DNA from: Fulvimonas soli
GTDB lineage: Bacteria; Pseudomonadota; Gammaproteobacteria; Xanthomonadales; Rhodanobacteraceae
Reading direction: 5' to 3'
NCBI RefSeq assembly: GCF_003148905.1
Contig: NZ_QGHC01000002.1
Location: 310,001-374,000, forward strand
Length of the DNA stretch: 64,000 nt
The first letter of the stretch is position 1; each line of letters starts with the position of its first letter. The translations under genes and the position numbers were made by a program. The notes below the pieces were generated by a model. It had not been told where the DNA came from. It saw nothing but the letters and a program-made list of their open reading frames with translations, and ran no database searches. Positions 12,663 to 23,435 of the stretch are shown here, piece after piece.

Positions 12663-15600
12663 TTGGTCGCCGGCTGGCTGCTGCTGCTCGTCTCGCTGCT
12701 CTACGTGGGCCTGCTGTTCCTGGTGGCCTACGCCGGCGACCGCCGCCCGCTGTATCCGCGCCAGCCGCGCCTGCGCCCGGTGATCTACAGCCTGGCGCTG
12801 GCGGTGTACTGCTCGTCCTGGACCTTCTACGGCGCGGTGGGCACGGCGGCGCGCGCCGGCATCGGCTACCTGCCGATCTACCTGGGGCCGGTGCTGCTGT
12901 TCGTGTTCGGCTTCGGCCTGCTGCGCCGGCTGGTGAACGTGGCCGGGCAGCGCAACATCACCTCGATCGCCGACTTCATCGGCGCGCGCTTCGGCAAGTC
13001 GCACGGCCTGGCCGCGCTGGTGGCGGTGATCGCGGTGACCGCGGTGGTGCCGTACATCGCGCTGCAGTTCAAGGCGGTGGCGATGTCCTTCGGCGTGCTC
13101 GACGGCAGCCTGGCCGCGCCGCGCTCGCCGGCCGCGGACAGCGCGCTGTGGTGCGCGCTGCTGCTGGCGGTGTTCGCCATCCTGTTCGGCACGCGCAGCA
13201 TCGACGCCACCGAGCACCACCACGGCATGGTGCTGGCGATCGCGCTGGAGTCGCTGATCAAGCTGCTCGCCTTCGTCGCGCTGGCCGGCTACGCGCTGTG
13301 GAAGGGGCCGGGCCTGGCGGCCACCGCGCAGTGGTCCGTCGCGCAGGTCGCCGCCGGCGGCGCGCCGGGCTTCCTGGCGCAGACGCTGCTGGCGTTCTGC
13401 GCGATGTTCTGCCTGCCGCGGCAGTTCCAGATCGCCGTGGTCGAGTGCGAGGACCCGCACGACCTCACGCGCGCGCGCTGGGGCTTCCCGCTGTACATGG
13501 CGGTGGTCTGCCTGGCGGTGCCGCCGATCGTGGCGGCCGGCATGCACCTGCCGGCGGTGCGCAACGGCGCCGCCGACGCCTGGCTGCTCAATCTGCCGCT
13601 GGCCCTCGGCGACCGCGGCATGGCGGTGCTGGCCTTCATCGGCGGCTTCTCCGCCGCCACCGGCATGGTGGTGGTGGCGGCGGTGGCGCTGGCCACGATG
13701 ATCAGCAACGACCTGGTGATGCCGGCGCTGCTGCGCATCCGCGCGCTGAAGCTGGAGCAGCGCAGCGACCTCTCGCAGCTGGTGCTGCGCGTGCGCCGGG
13801 TGGCGATCGTGCTGCTCGCGCTGATGGCCTACGCCTACTACCGCGTGGCCGCCGACGCGCAGAACCTGGCGGCCACCGGCCTGCTCGCCTTCGCCGCGGT
13901 GGTGCAGTTCGCGCCGGCGATCGTCGCCGCGCTGTACTGGCGCGGCGCCAGCAGCCGCGGCGTGGCGCTGGGGCTGGTCGCCGGCTTCGCGGTGTGGTTC
14001 TACACCCTGCTGCTGCCCGCGGTGAGCGGCCCCGGCGCGTGGCTGGCGCAGGGGCCGTGGGGCATCGACTGGCTGCGCCCGCAGGCGCTGTTCCGCCTGT
14101 CCGGCTGGGACCCGGTGATGCACGGCACCTTCTGGTCGCTGCTGGCCAACGTCGCCTGCCTGGTGTTCGTCTCGCTGCGGGTGCGGCCCACGCTGGAGGA
14201 GCGGCTGCACGCGGCGATGTTCGTCGCGCCGTTCCCCGCCGGCGGCGCCGGCAGCGGCGACTGGCGCGGCCGCGTGGCGGTGGCGGACCTGCGCACCATC
14301 GCCGAGCGCATCGTCGGCGAGCGCAGCGCGCGGCGCGCCTTCGACGACTACGGCGCGCGCCGCGGCAAGCCGCTGCAGCCGCACGAGTCGGCCGACCGCG
14401 CGCTGATCCAGGCCACCGAGCGCCTGCTCGCCGGCGCGGTGGGCGCGGCCAGCGCGCGACGCATCCTGATGGGCGCGCTGTCCGGCTCGGGCCTGGACAT
14501 CGCCGAGGCGATGGCGCTGATGGACGAGGCCTCGCAGGAGCTGCGCTTCAACCGCGAGCTGCTGTCCAGCACGCTGGAGAACGTCTCGCAGGGCATCAGC
14601 GTGGTGGACGCCGAGATGCGCCTGGTGGCGTGGAACCACCGCTACCTGGAGCTGTTCGACTATCCCGACGGCATGGTCTACGTGGGCGTGCCGGTGGCCG
14701 AGCTGATCCGCTGGAACGCCGAGCACGGCGAGTGCGGCCCCGGCGAGGTGGAGGAGCACATCGCCAAGCGCATCCGCCACATGCGCGCCGGCTCGCCGCA
14801 CCTGTTCCAGCGCATCCGCCCGGACGGCACGGTGATCGAGATGCGCGGCCGCGCGCTGCCGGGCGGCGGCTACGTCACCACCTATTCCGACGTCACCGCC
14901 TACAAGCACGCCGAGCAGGCGCTGATCGAGGCCAACGAGACGCTGGAGCAGCGCGTGGAGCAGCGCACCGCCGAGCTGTCCGAGGCGCTGATCGCCACCG
15001 CCGCGGCGCGGCGCGAGGCGGAGGCGGCCAACGTGTCCAAGTCGCGCTTCCTCGCCGCCGCCAGCCACGACCTGCTGCAGCCGCTCAACGCGGCGCGGCT
15101 GTTCACCTCGGCGCTGCGCCAGCATCCGGGCCTCGACGCCGAGGCGGCGCAGCTGGCCGAGCGCATCGACGCCTCCTTCCGCGCCGCCGAGGACCTGCTC
15201 GACGCGCTGCTCGACGTCTCGCGGCTGGATGCCGGCCGCTACCAGCCGGAGCCGAGCAGCGTGGCGCTGGCCGACCTGTTCGAGTCGCTGCAGGCGCAGT
15301 TCGCGGTGGTGGCGGCACAGCGCGGCCTGCGCCTGCGCGTGGTGCCGACGCGGCTGGCGGTGCGCAGCGACCCGCAGCTGCTGCGCCGGGTGCTGCAGAA
15401 CTTCCTCTCCAACGCGCTGCGCTACACCCGCGCGGGCGGCGTGCTGCTGGGCGCGCGCCGCGCGGGCGAGGAGGTGCGCATCGAGGTGTGGGACACCGGG
15501 CCGGGCATCGCGCCGGAGCAGCGCGAGCGCATCTTCGACGAGTTCCAGCGGCTGGACCGGCCCTCGCCGTGGGGCGAGAAGGGCCTGGGGCTGGGCCTGT

Positions 15601-16151
15601 CGATCTGCGACCGCATCGCCGGCATGCTCGGCCACCGGCTCGACCTGCACTCGCGCGTGGGCCACGGCAGCGGCTTCTCGATCACCGTGCCGCGCAGCGC
15701 GGCCGCGCCGGTGCGCCGGCCGCGCCTGCGGGTCGGCGGCGGCGGTGGCAACGAGCAGCTGCCGCTGAGCGTGCTGTGCCTGGACAACGACGCGGCGATC
15801 CTCGACGGCATGCAGGCGCTGCTGCGCCGCTGGGGCGTGGAGTGCCGCGTGGCGCAGGACCTGGCGCAGATGCGCGCGGAACTGGCGCGCGGCCCGGTCG
15901 ACCTGATCCTGGCCGACTACCACCTGGCCGACGACCTGGACGGGTTGCAGGCGCTGGAGCGGTTGCGCGTGCAGCTCGGCGCGCTGCCGCCGGTGGCGAT
16001 GATCACCGCCGACGGCAGCAGCGAGCTGAAGCAGCGCGCCCGCGCGCTGGGCTATCCGCTGCTGCACAAGCCGGTGCGCCCGGCGGCGCTGCGCGCGCTG
16101 CTGACCTCGTTGCTGCGGCGGCAGGGCGAGAAGGTGGCGGGCGAGGCCTGA
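12663..16151 (+). CDS. crbS: CrbS-like hybrid sensor kinase with transporter domain
   Basis: The 1162-residue protein joins a sodium/solute symporter-like membrane domain (about residues 1-510, many helices), a PAS region (about 625-740), a coiled linker, a histidine kinase with phospho-acceptor His near 802 (ASHDLLQPLNAARL), an ATP-binding domain (N box QNFLSNALRYT near 912; GLGLGLSICDRI) and a receiver with Asp1085 (LILADYHLA). This is the layout of CrbS/MxtR, which with a LuxR-type regulator controls acetyl-CoA synthetase. A CrbR-like gene and acs lie directly beyond, supporting the assignment. The start is TTG, with GGAG 6 bp upstream. The true ligand is unknown. Confidence 0.8.
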   Translation: MVAGWLLLLVSLLYVGLLFLVAYAGDRRPLYPRQPRLRPVIYSLALAVYCSSWTFYGAVGTAARAGIGYLPIYLGPVLLFVFGFGLLRRLVNVAGQRNITSIADFIGARFGKSHGLAALVAVIAVTAVVPYIALQFKAVAMSFGVLDGSLAAPRSPAADSALWCALLLAVFAILFGTRSIDATEHHHGMVLAIALESLIKLLAFVALAGYALWKGPGLAATAQWSVAQVAAGGAPGFLAQTLLAFCAMFCLPRQFQIAVVECEDPHDLTRARWGFPLYMAVVCLAVPPIVAAGMHLPAVRNGAADAWLLNLPLALGDRGMAVLAFIGGFSAATGMVVVAAVALATMISNDLVMPALLRIRALKLEQRSDLSQLVLRVRRVAIVLLALMAYAYYRVAADAQNLAATGLLAFAAVVQFAPAIVAALYWRGASSRGVALGLVAGFAVWFYTLLLPAVSGPGAWLAQGPWGIDWLRPQALFRLSGWDPVMHGTFWSLLANVACLVFVSLRVRPTLEERLHAAMFVAPFPAGGAGSGDWRGRVAVADLRTIAERIVGERSARRAFDDYGARRGKPLQPHESADRALIQATERLLAGAVGAASARRILMGALSGSGLDIAEAMALMDEASQELRFNRELLSSTLENVSQGISVVDAEMRLVAWNHRYLELFDYPDGMVYVGVPVAELIRWNAEHGECGPGEVEEHIAKRIRHMRAGSPHLFQRIRPDGTVIEMRGRALPGGGYVTTYSDVTAYKHAEQALIEANETLEQRVEQRTAELSEALIATAAARREAEAANVSKSRFLAAASHDLLQPLNAARLFTSALRQHPGLDAEAAQLAERIDASFRAAEDLLDALLDVSRLDAGRYQPEPSSVALADLFESLQAQFAVVAAQRGLRLRVVPTRLAVRSDPQLLRRVLQNFLSNALRYTRAGGVLLGARRAGEEVRIEVWDTGPGIAPEQRERIFDEFQRLDRPSPWGEKGLGLGLSICDRIAGMLGHRLDLHSRVGHGSGFSITVPRSAAAPVRRPRLRVGGGGGNEQLPLSVLCLDNDAAILDGMQALLRRWGVECRVAQDLAQMRAELARGPVDLILADYHLADDLDGLQALERLRVQLGALPPVAMITADGSSELKQRARALGYPLLHKPVRPAALRALLTSLLRRQGEKVAGEA

Positions 16152-16213
16152 ACGGGGTTTCCGCTCCGATGGGAGCCGTCCTCGGCCGGGTCTGCACGGC
16201 AGTCCGGATTTTT

Positions 16214-16245
16214 GCCGTCATTCCGGCTTTCGCCGGAATGACGGC
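16214..16245. terminator. 14-bp perfect hairpin between convergent genes
   Basis: GCCGTCATTCCGGC (16214-16227) and GCCGGAATGACGGC (16232-16245) form a perfect stem with a TTTC loop, preceded by TTTTT on the upper strand. For the minus-strand transcript of the regulator this gives a stem followed by A/T-rich sequence. It can serve both converging genes. The same CCGGAATGACG motif recurs at 28068-28087 and, diverged, inside the element next to gyrB. Confidence 0.65.
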
Positions 16246-16294
16246 GAGGGATGCGTGCCGGCCTGGCAAGAGGGGAGGCCAGGCAAACCGCGCT

Positions 16295-16969
16295 TCAGCC
16301 CTCGTCATCCTCCGGCAGCGGCGGCAGCGCGCTCTGCTCGATCGCCAGCTGGCTGGCGGCCAGCGCCACCTGGGTGCGGTTGTTGACGCCGAGCTTGCGC
16401 ATGATCGCGGTCATGTGCGCCTTCACCGTGGCCTCGGAGACGCCCAGCTCGTAGGCGATCTGCTTGTTGAGCAGGCCTTCCGCGATCATGGTCAGCACGC
16501 GGAACTGCTGCGGGGTGAGCGCGGCGACGCGCGCGGCCACCTCGGCCTCGTCGGGCCTCAGCTCCGCGGCGCCGTCGAGCAGCTGCGGCGGCAGCCAGAC
16601 GTCGCCGTCGAGCACGGCGCGGATCGCCGCGACGATGTCCTCGCCGGCGGTGGACTTGGGGATGTAGGCGGCGGCGCCGTGGGCGAGCGCGCGGCGCGCC
16701 ACCGGCGCCTCCTCGTGGCCGGACACCACGATGACCGGCAGGCCCGGGTACTGCCCGCGGATGTGCGCCAGCGCCGAGTAGCCGCGCGCGCCGGGCATGT
16801 GCAGGTCCAGCAGCAGCAGCTCGGCGTCCGGGTACTGCTCGACCAGGCCGAGCAGCGCGTGCACGCTGTCGGCGCAGCGCACGCGCGCGTCCGGCAGCGC
16901 CTGCAGCACGGCACGCTGCAGCGCGTCGCGGAACAGCGGGTGGTCGTCGGCGATCAGGACGTCGGGCAT
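16295..16969 (-). CDS. crbR: CrbR-like LuxR-family response regulator
   Basis: A 224-residue response regulator with an N-terminal receiver (MPDVLIADDHPLFRDAL; phospho-acceptor Asp55 in LLLLD) and a C-terminal LuxR helix-turn-helix (LTPQQFRVLTMIAEGLLNKQ ... SEATVKAHMTAIMRKLGV). CrbR/ErdR proteins of this type activate acs when phosphorylated by the transporter-domain kinase. The gene lies between the kinase (convergent) and acs (same strand, upstream). I chose the ATG at 16969, which begins the receiver; in-frame sequence upstream is repeat DNA. Confidence 0.82.
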   Translation of the reverse strand: MPDVLIADDHPLFRDALQRAVLQALPDARVRCADSVHALLGLVEQYPDAELLLLDLHMPGARGYSALAHIRGQYPGLPVIVVSGHEEAPVARRALAHGAAAYIPKSTAGEDIVAAIRAVLDGDVWLPPQLLDGAAELRPDEAEVAARVAALTPQQFRVLTMIAEGLLNKQIAYELGVSEATVKAHMTAIMRKLGVNNRTQVALAASQLAIEQSALPPLPEDDEG

Positions 16970-17021
16970 GGGGCGAGGAGTGGGAAGTGGGAGGCGAGAA
17001 GCGGGAGGTGCATGGCGAGGG

Positions 17022-17205
17022 ATGAGGGGCGAGTAGCGAGGGCGCAAGCCTGGATCATCCGGCTTGCAAAGGTAGGGCGGCGGCCGCCGGTTGTCGCGCC
17101 CTCGCTACCGTCCCTCGCCCTGCCCCGATCAGCCGCCAGCAAACCTGGCCTGCAAAGATAGGGCGGCGATGGCCGCTTGTCGCGCCCTCGCTACTCGCCC
17201 CTCAT
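17022..17205. repeat. Inverted and direct repeats between crbR and acs
   Basis: A perfect 24-nt inverted pair, starting ATGAGGGGCGAGTAGCGAGG at 17022-17045 and matched at 17182-17205, encloses a direct repeat of about 46 bp. The two direct copies are at 17063-17108 and 17149-17194 and share TGCAAAGNTAGGGCGGCG and CGCGCCCTCGCTAC. GCGCCCTCGCTAC thus occurs twice downward and once, as its complement, upward, allowing alternative stems. There is no reading frame. The block follows the acs stop on the minus strand and precedes the regulator, so it can affect read-through between them. Confidence 0.75.
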
Positions 17206-17221
17206 ACCTCGCCCCCGCCTC

Positions 17222-19162
<1,941 letters not shown>

Positions 19163-19364
19163 GGGACGGCCTCCTGCGGACCTGCGGGCGTGACGTTGAA
19201 GGGCGCGCCGGCGCGCGCCGTCCGCCGAGTGTAGCCCCGCGCGCGCGGGCGCACGCGGCCGCGCGCTTCGACTTTGGTCGAGGCTCGACCATCGGCGAAT
19301 AGCCCTCCGCGCCGCAGCACGACCATGCTCGGCCGAACCTTGGCCCGGGGAGAGGCAAGCCACC
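19163..19364. promoter_or_regulatory. Divergent acs/porin control region with palindrome
   Basis: The 202-bp space contains a palindrome, TGGTCGAG-G-CTCGACCA (19275-19291), about 113 bp from the acs start and 74 bp from the porin start. It is placed to control both genes and is a candidate site for the neighbouring LuxR-type regulator. No sigma-70 hexamers are clear. Confidence 0.45.
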
Positions 19365-20816
19365 ATGACGTCGAACAAGCACAAGGCGAAGTACCGGCTG
19401 CTCGCGCTCAGCGTCGCCTGCGCGCTGGGGTTGCCGCTGGCCGCGCACGCCGCGCCGAGCGGCAAGCAGCAGGCCGCCCATGCCACGCGCGAGCAGCAGC
19501 TGGAGCAGCGCGTGAACCAGCTGGAGCAGGAGCTGGCCGAGCTGAAGGCGATGATCCAGGAGCAGAAGCAGGCCACCGCGCAGGCCAGCCAGACGGCGCA
19601 GGCCGCGCAGGCCACCGCCGAGGCGGCGCAGACCAGGGTGGCCGCCGCGCCGGCGGAGCCGGCCAAGCCGGCCTTCACCACCGCGCCGGGCATGTCGGTG
19701 GCGTTGCACGGCTTCGTCAGCGCCAGCGCGTTCGGCCAGGACAAGAGCTTCACCTTCGGCAACGGCCAGAACGCCGAGTACCCGGTGCCCGGCTCGAAGG
19801 GCTCGCTGTCCGGCTTCGACGTGCGCAACACGCGCTTCTGGCTGGACTTCAGCGGCGCCAAATTCGCCGGCGACTGGGGCGGCGGCGGCCGCATCGAGAT
19901 GGACTTCTTCGGCGGCTTCAACGGCACCGGCGCCTACTCGCGCCAGCAGCCCACGCCGCGCCTGCGCCAGGCCTACATGGACCTGACCAACCCCACCACC
20001 GGCAGCACGGTGCGCATCGGCCAGCAGTGGGACCTGATGTTCCCGCTGGACAACGTGCCGGTCTCGCTGGCGCACATCGCCTTCCCGCTCGGCTTCGCCG
20101 CCGGCTTCGTCGGCTGGCGCTTCCCCGGCGTGGTATGGATGCAGGAGCTCAACCACGGCAGCGACGGCGCCAAGTGGCGCCTCGACCTGGGCGCGTTCGA
20201 CGGCTCCTGGAACGGGCCCAACGGCGCCACCAACAACACCAACTGGCTGACCGGCGGCAACGCCGGCTTCCGCCCGCAGGTGGAGGCGCGCCTGCGCGTG
20301 CAGGACAAGACCTGGCTGGCCTACCTGGTGGCGCACTACAGCGAGATCGACCTGAAGGGCGTGGACGGCAGCGCGCCGACGCCGGTCAAGGACAAGGTCA
20401 AGAGCGTGGGCTACGAGGTCGGCGGCAAGTGGAAGCCCGGCCCGTGGCTGCTGCAGGGCCTGGTCTACACCGGCAAGGGCCTGGGCGAGATCTTCGGCGA
20501 CCTGTCGCAGTTCGGCGACATCAAGGAGACCGGCGGCTTCGTGCAGGCCGGCTACAGCTTCACGCCGAACTGGAGCCTCAACGCCTTCTACGCGATCAGC
20601 AAGCCGGACAAGGACGACGTGGTCGACTGGCTCGGCAACGGTGCCTCGGGCCTGCTGAAGAACCGCCAGGCGGCCCTGAGCCTGCAGTACGCGGCGGGCG
20701 CCTACGAGCTGGGCCTGGAGTGGATGTACGACAAGCTCGACTCCACCAGCGACGGCGTGACGCGCAGGACCACCAAGGGCAACCAGGTGAGCCTGAGCGG
20801 CCTGTACAAGTTCTGA
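19365..20816 (+). CDS. DcaP-family trimeric outer-membrane porin
   Basis: The 483-residue protein has a signal peptide (cleavage after AAHA, about residue 29), an N-terminal coiled coil rich in Gln and Glu (about 40-95, [20 protein letters not shown]), then a beta-barrel domain starting near [15 protein letters not shown] and ending in the typical outer-membrane C-terminal Phe (GLYKF). This is the DcaP layout; DcaP proteins let small carboxylates through the outer membrane. Its position between acs and an MHS-family permease suggests uptake of acetate or a related acid; that substrate is inferred. The ribosome-binding site is GGGAGAGG. Confidence 0.83.
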   Translation: MTSNKHKAKYRLLALSVACALGLPLAAHAAPSGKQQAAHATREQQLEQRVNQLEQELAELKAMIQEQKQATAQASQTAQAAQATAEAAQTRVAAAPAEPAKPAFTTAPGMSVALHGFVSASAFGQDKSFTFGNGQNAEYPVPGSKGSLSGFDVRNTRFWLDFSGAKFAGDWGGGGRIEMDFFGGFNGTGAYSRQQPTPRLRQAYMDLTNPTTGSTVRIGQQWDLMFPLDNVPVSLAHIAFPLGFAAGFVGWRFPGVVWMQELNHGSDGAKWRLDLGAFDGSWNGPNGATNNTNWLTGGNAGFRPQVEARLRVQDKTWLAYLVAHYSEIDLKGVDGSAPTPVKDKVKSVGYEVGGKWKPGPWLLQGLVYTGKGLGEIFGDLSQFGDIKETGGFVQAGYSFTPNWSLNAFYAISKPDKDDVVDWLGNGASGLLKNRQAALSLQYAAGAYELGLEWMYDKLDSTSDGVTRRTTKGNQVSLSGLYKF

Positions 20817-20988
20817 CGCGCGCGGCCGGCGGCGCGCCCGCGGGCACGCCGCCGCCACGCGCGGTTTGCGCACCGCCGGCACGGAGCCGGCGCGCGGGGA
20901 GGCGTCGGCGGGGGAGACGCGGCCGCCTCCAGCACGGCCGGCCTGGCGGTCAGGCGGACCGCTCCATCACCTCGGGGAGGCATCCATC

Positions 20989-22647
20989 ATGGCGACAACC
21001 GCGATCGACGCGCGCGGCGGCGCGCTCGATACCAGCCACAAGCGCGTGATCCTGGCGTCCAGCCTGGGCACGGTGTTCGAGTGGTACGACTTCTACCTGT
21101 ACGGCTCGCTCGCCGCGATCATCGGCAAGCAGTTCTTCACCGGCCTCAACGAGACCAGCGGCTTCATCTTCGCGCTGCTGGCCTTCGCCGCCGGCTTCGC
21201 GGTGCGGCCGTTCGGTGCGCTGGTGTTCGGCCGGCTGGGCGACCTGGTGGGGCGCAAGTACACCTTCCTCATCACCATCGTGATCATGGGCCTGTCCACC
21301 TTCCTGGTCGGCGTGCTGCCCAACTACACCGCGATCGGCGTGGCCGCGCCGGTGCTGCTGATCGCGCTGCGCCTGCTGCAGGGCCTGGCGCTGGGCGGCG
21401 AGTACGGCGGCGCGGCCACCTACGTGGCCGAGCACGCGCCGCCGGGCAAGCGCGGCCTCTACACCAGCTTCATCCAGATCACCGCCACCTTCGGCCTGTT
21501 CCTCTCGCTGCTGGTGATCCTGGGCACCAAGCTGTGGCTGGGCGAGGCGTTCGACACCTGGGGCTGGCGCGTGCCGTTCCTGATCTCGGCGGTGCTGCTG
21601 GCGGTGTCGGTGTACATCCGCCTGCAGCTGGCCGAGTCGCCGGTGTTCCAGCAGATGAAGGCCGAGGGCAAGCACTCCAAGGCGCCGCTCACCGAGTCGT
21701 TCCTGCGCTGGGGCAACCTCCGGCTGGTGATCCTGGCCCTGCTCGGCGCCACCGCGGGCCAGGCGGTGGTGTGGTACTGCGGGCAGTTCTACGCGATGTA
21801 CTTCCTCGGCACCACGCTGAAGATCGACGCCACCGCGACCCAGCTGCTGATCGCCGGCGCGCTGCTGATCGGCACGCCGTTCTTCGTGTTCTTCGGCTGG
21901 CTGTCGGACAAGGTCGGGCGCAAGCCGGTGGTGCTGGCCGGCTGCCTGCTGGCGGTGCTCACCTACTTCCCGATCTTCAAGGGGCTCACCCACTTCGGCA
22001 ACCCGGCGATCGAGGCGGCCGCCGCGTCCGCGCCGGTGCGCGTGCAGGCCGACCCGGCCAACTGCCACCTGCAGATCGACCTGATCGGCAAGAAGGTGTT
22101 CACCAGCTCCTGCGACGTGGCCAAGAGCTTCCTGGCCAAGAAGGGCATCCCCTACGAGAACGTGGCGGCCGGCCCCGGCACGCTGGCGGTGGTGTCGGTG
22201 GGCGAGCACGACTTCCCCTCGTTCGAGGGCGGCGGCCTGTCCAAGGCGGACTTCGCCGCGCAGAGCAAGGCCTTCGGCGAGCAGGTCGGCGCCGCGCTCA
22301 CCGCGGCCGGCTATCCGGCCAAGGCCGAGCCGGCGCAGGTGAACTACCCGATGGTGCTGCTGCTGCTGACCCTGCTGGTGATCTACGTGACCATGGTCTA
22401 CGGCCCGATCGCCGCCTGGCTGGTGGAGATGTTCCCCACCCGCATCCGCTACAGCTCGATGAGCCTGCCCTACCACATCGGCAACGGCTGGTTCGGCGGC
22501 TTCCTGCCGCCGGTGGCCTTCGGCATCGTCGCCGCCACGGGCAACTTCTACGCCGGCCTGTGGTATCCGGTGGCGGTGGCGCTGATGACCTTCGTGGTCG
22601 GCCTGCTGTTCGTGCGCGAGACCAAGGACGTGGACATCACCGCCTGA
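20989..22647 (+). CDS. MHS-family MFS permease (organic-acid/H+ symporter type)
   Basis: The 552-residue major-facilitator protein begins TSHKRVILASSLGTVFEWYDFYLYG, the signature of the metabolite:H+ symporter (ProP, KgtP, ShiA-like) group, with the loop 2-3 motif GRLGDLVGRKY and twelve predicted helices. Between helices 9 and 10 it has a soluble insertion of roughly 110 residues (about 335-445) with two Cys, absent from shorter relatives. The ATG at 20989 follows GGGGAGG. It is 172 bp after the porin in the same direction, and the pair may form an outer/inner-membrane uptake route serving acs. The substrate is not determined by sequence. Confidence 0.85.
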   Translation: MATTAIDARGGALDTSHKRVILASSLGTVFEWYDFYLYGSLAAIIGKQFFTGLNETSGFIFALLAFAAGFAVRPFGALVFGRLGDLVGRKYTFLITIVIMGLSTFLVGVLPNYTAIGVAAPVLLIALRLLQGLALGGEYGGAATYVAEHAPPGKRGLYTSFIQITATFGLFLSLLVILGTKLWLGEAFDTWGWRVPFLISAVLLAVSVYIRLQLAESPVFQQMKAEGKHSKAPLTESFLRWGNLRLVILALLGATAGQAVVWYCGQFYAMYFLGTTLKIDATATQLLIAGALLIGTPFFVFFGWLSDKVGRKPVVLAGCLLAVLTYFPIFKGLTHFGNPAIEAAAASAPVRVQADPANCHLQIDLIGKKVFTSSCDVAKSFLAKKGIPYENVAAGPGTLAVVSVGEHDFPSFEGGGLSKADFAAQSKAFGEQVGAALTAAGYPAKAEPAQVNYPMVLLLLTLLVIYVTMVYGPIAAWLVEMFPTRIRYSSMSLPYHIGNGWFGGFLPPVAFGIVAATGNFYAGLWYPVAVALMTFVVGLLFVRETKDVDITA

Positions 22648-22668
22648 CGTTTCCCGCCGGGAAAAGCG

Positions 22669-22699
22669 AAGGGCGCGCCGCGCGGGGCGGCGCGCCCTT
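22669..22699. terminator. Bidirectional hairpin terminator
   Basis: AAGGGCGCGCCGC (22669-22681) pairs perfectly with GCGGCGCGCCCTT (22687-22699) across 5 nt, between converging genes. Reading from the minus strand the stem is followed by CGCTTTTC, which gives a short U-tract for the glsB-like gene. Confidence 0.75.
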
Positions 22700-22717
22700 C
22701 CTGTCCGCGTCCACGGG

Positions 22718-22972
22718 CTAGACGCGCCGGATCAATCCGATGATCACCAGCAGGATGATCGCGCCGATCAGCGCGTTGATGATCGCCGCAACGATGCCGC
22801 CGCCGATCACGATGCCGGCCATCGGCAGCAGCCAGCCGGCCAGGAAGGCGCCGACGATGCCCACCACGATGTTGCCGAGCAGGCCGAAGCCGAAGCCGCG
22901 CACGATCAGGCCGGCCAGCCAGCCGGCGATCGCGCCCACGATGAGAAAGACGATCAGACCCGATGCCGTCAT
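22718..22972 (-). CDS. GlsB/YeaQ/YmgE-family small membrane protein
   Basis: An 84-residue, very hydrophobic Gly-rich protein with about three membrane helices, starting MTASGLIVFLIVGAIAGWLA and containing GLLGNIVVGIVGAFLAGWLL, the transglycosylase-associated protein signature. Despite that Pfam name no enzyme activity is established; members are often induced by stress. The ATG at 22972 gives the standard length. It is convergent with the permease. Confidence 0.88.
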   Translation of the reverse strand: MTASGLIVFLIVGAIAGWLAGLIVRGFGFGLLGNIVVGIVGAFLAGWLLPMAGIVIGGGIVAAIINALIGAIILLVIIGLIRRV

Positions 22973-23064
22973 CGCCGTACTCCTTGGGGTTGGGAAGACG
23001 AGGCCCGGCGTACCGGGCCGGCGGCAGCTTCCGAAGCGGCGCGTGCAGCCGGCGTGACGGATGC

Positions 23065-23292
23065 CTAACGGTCGTTCAGGGTCGGCTTGCCCTCGCGCAG
23101 GCGGGCCAGGTCGTAGTCCGACAGCGTCTCCTCGCGCGCGCTGGCGTCGATGCGCGCCTGCGCGAAGGCGAACACGGTGGCGATCGAGCCGAGGATGGCC
23201 AGCAGCAGCCAGGCCGCCATGGCGCCGCCGCTGTGGCGGGTGCAGCACAGCAGCACGGACAGCGCGGTGGCGGCGAGCAGGATCCAGCGCAT
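23065..23292 (-). CDS. Small two-helix membrane protein, unknown
   Basis: From the ATG at 23292 the protein has 75 residues: MRWILLAATALSVLLCC, a short Gly-containing turn, a second hydrophobic helix (AAWLLLAILGSIATVFAFA), then a charged cytoplasmic-looking tail DASAREETLSDYDLARLREG. I do not recognise a family. GAGGTG lies upstream of the start. It is on the same strand as the GlsB-like gene 92 bp beyond, and divergent from the patatin-like gene. Confidence 0.65.
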   Translation of the reverse strand: MRWILLAATALSVLLCCTRHSGGAMAAWLLLAILGSIATVFAFAQARIDASAREETLSDYDLARLREGKPTLNDR

Positions 23293-23435
23293 CGGGAGCA
23301 CCTCGTCGGCGGGCAGCGGCGCTTCCCCGGCGCCGTCGCGCGCATCATACGTCCGCCGCGTGCGCGCGGCAGCGAAAGCCGTCGCGCGGCGCGCGTAAGA
23401 TCGCCCCACCGGCGCCGCCTCCCCGGGAATGCCGC

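Noticed and set aside
12543-16067. A very long open frame antisense to the sensor kinase, one of many such antisense frames in the window
   Set aside because: At about 70% GC the opposite frames lack stop codons. The translations are low-complexity Arg/Ala/Gln/His sequence with no domain, while the plus-strand gene has full domain structure.
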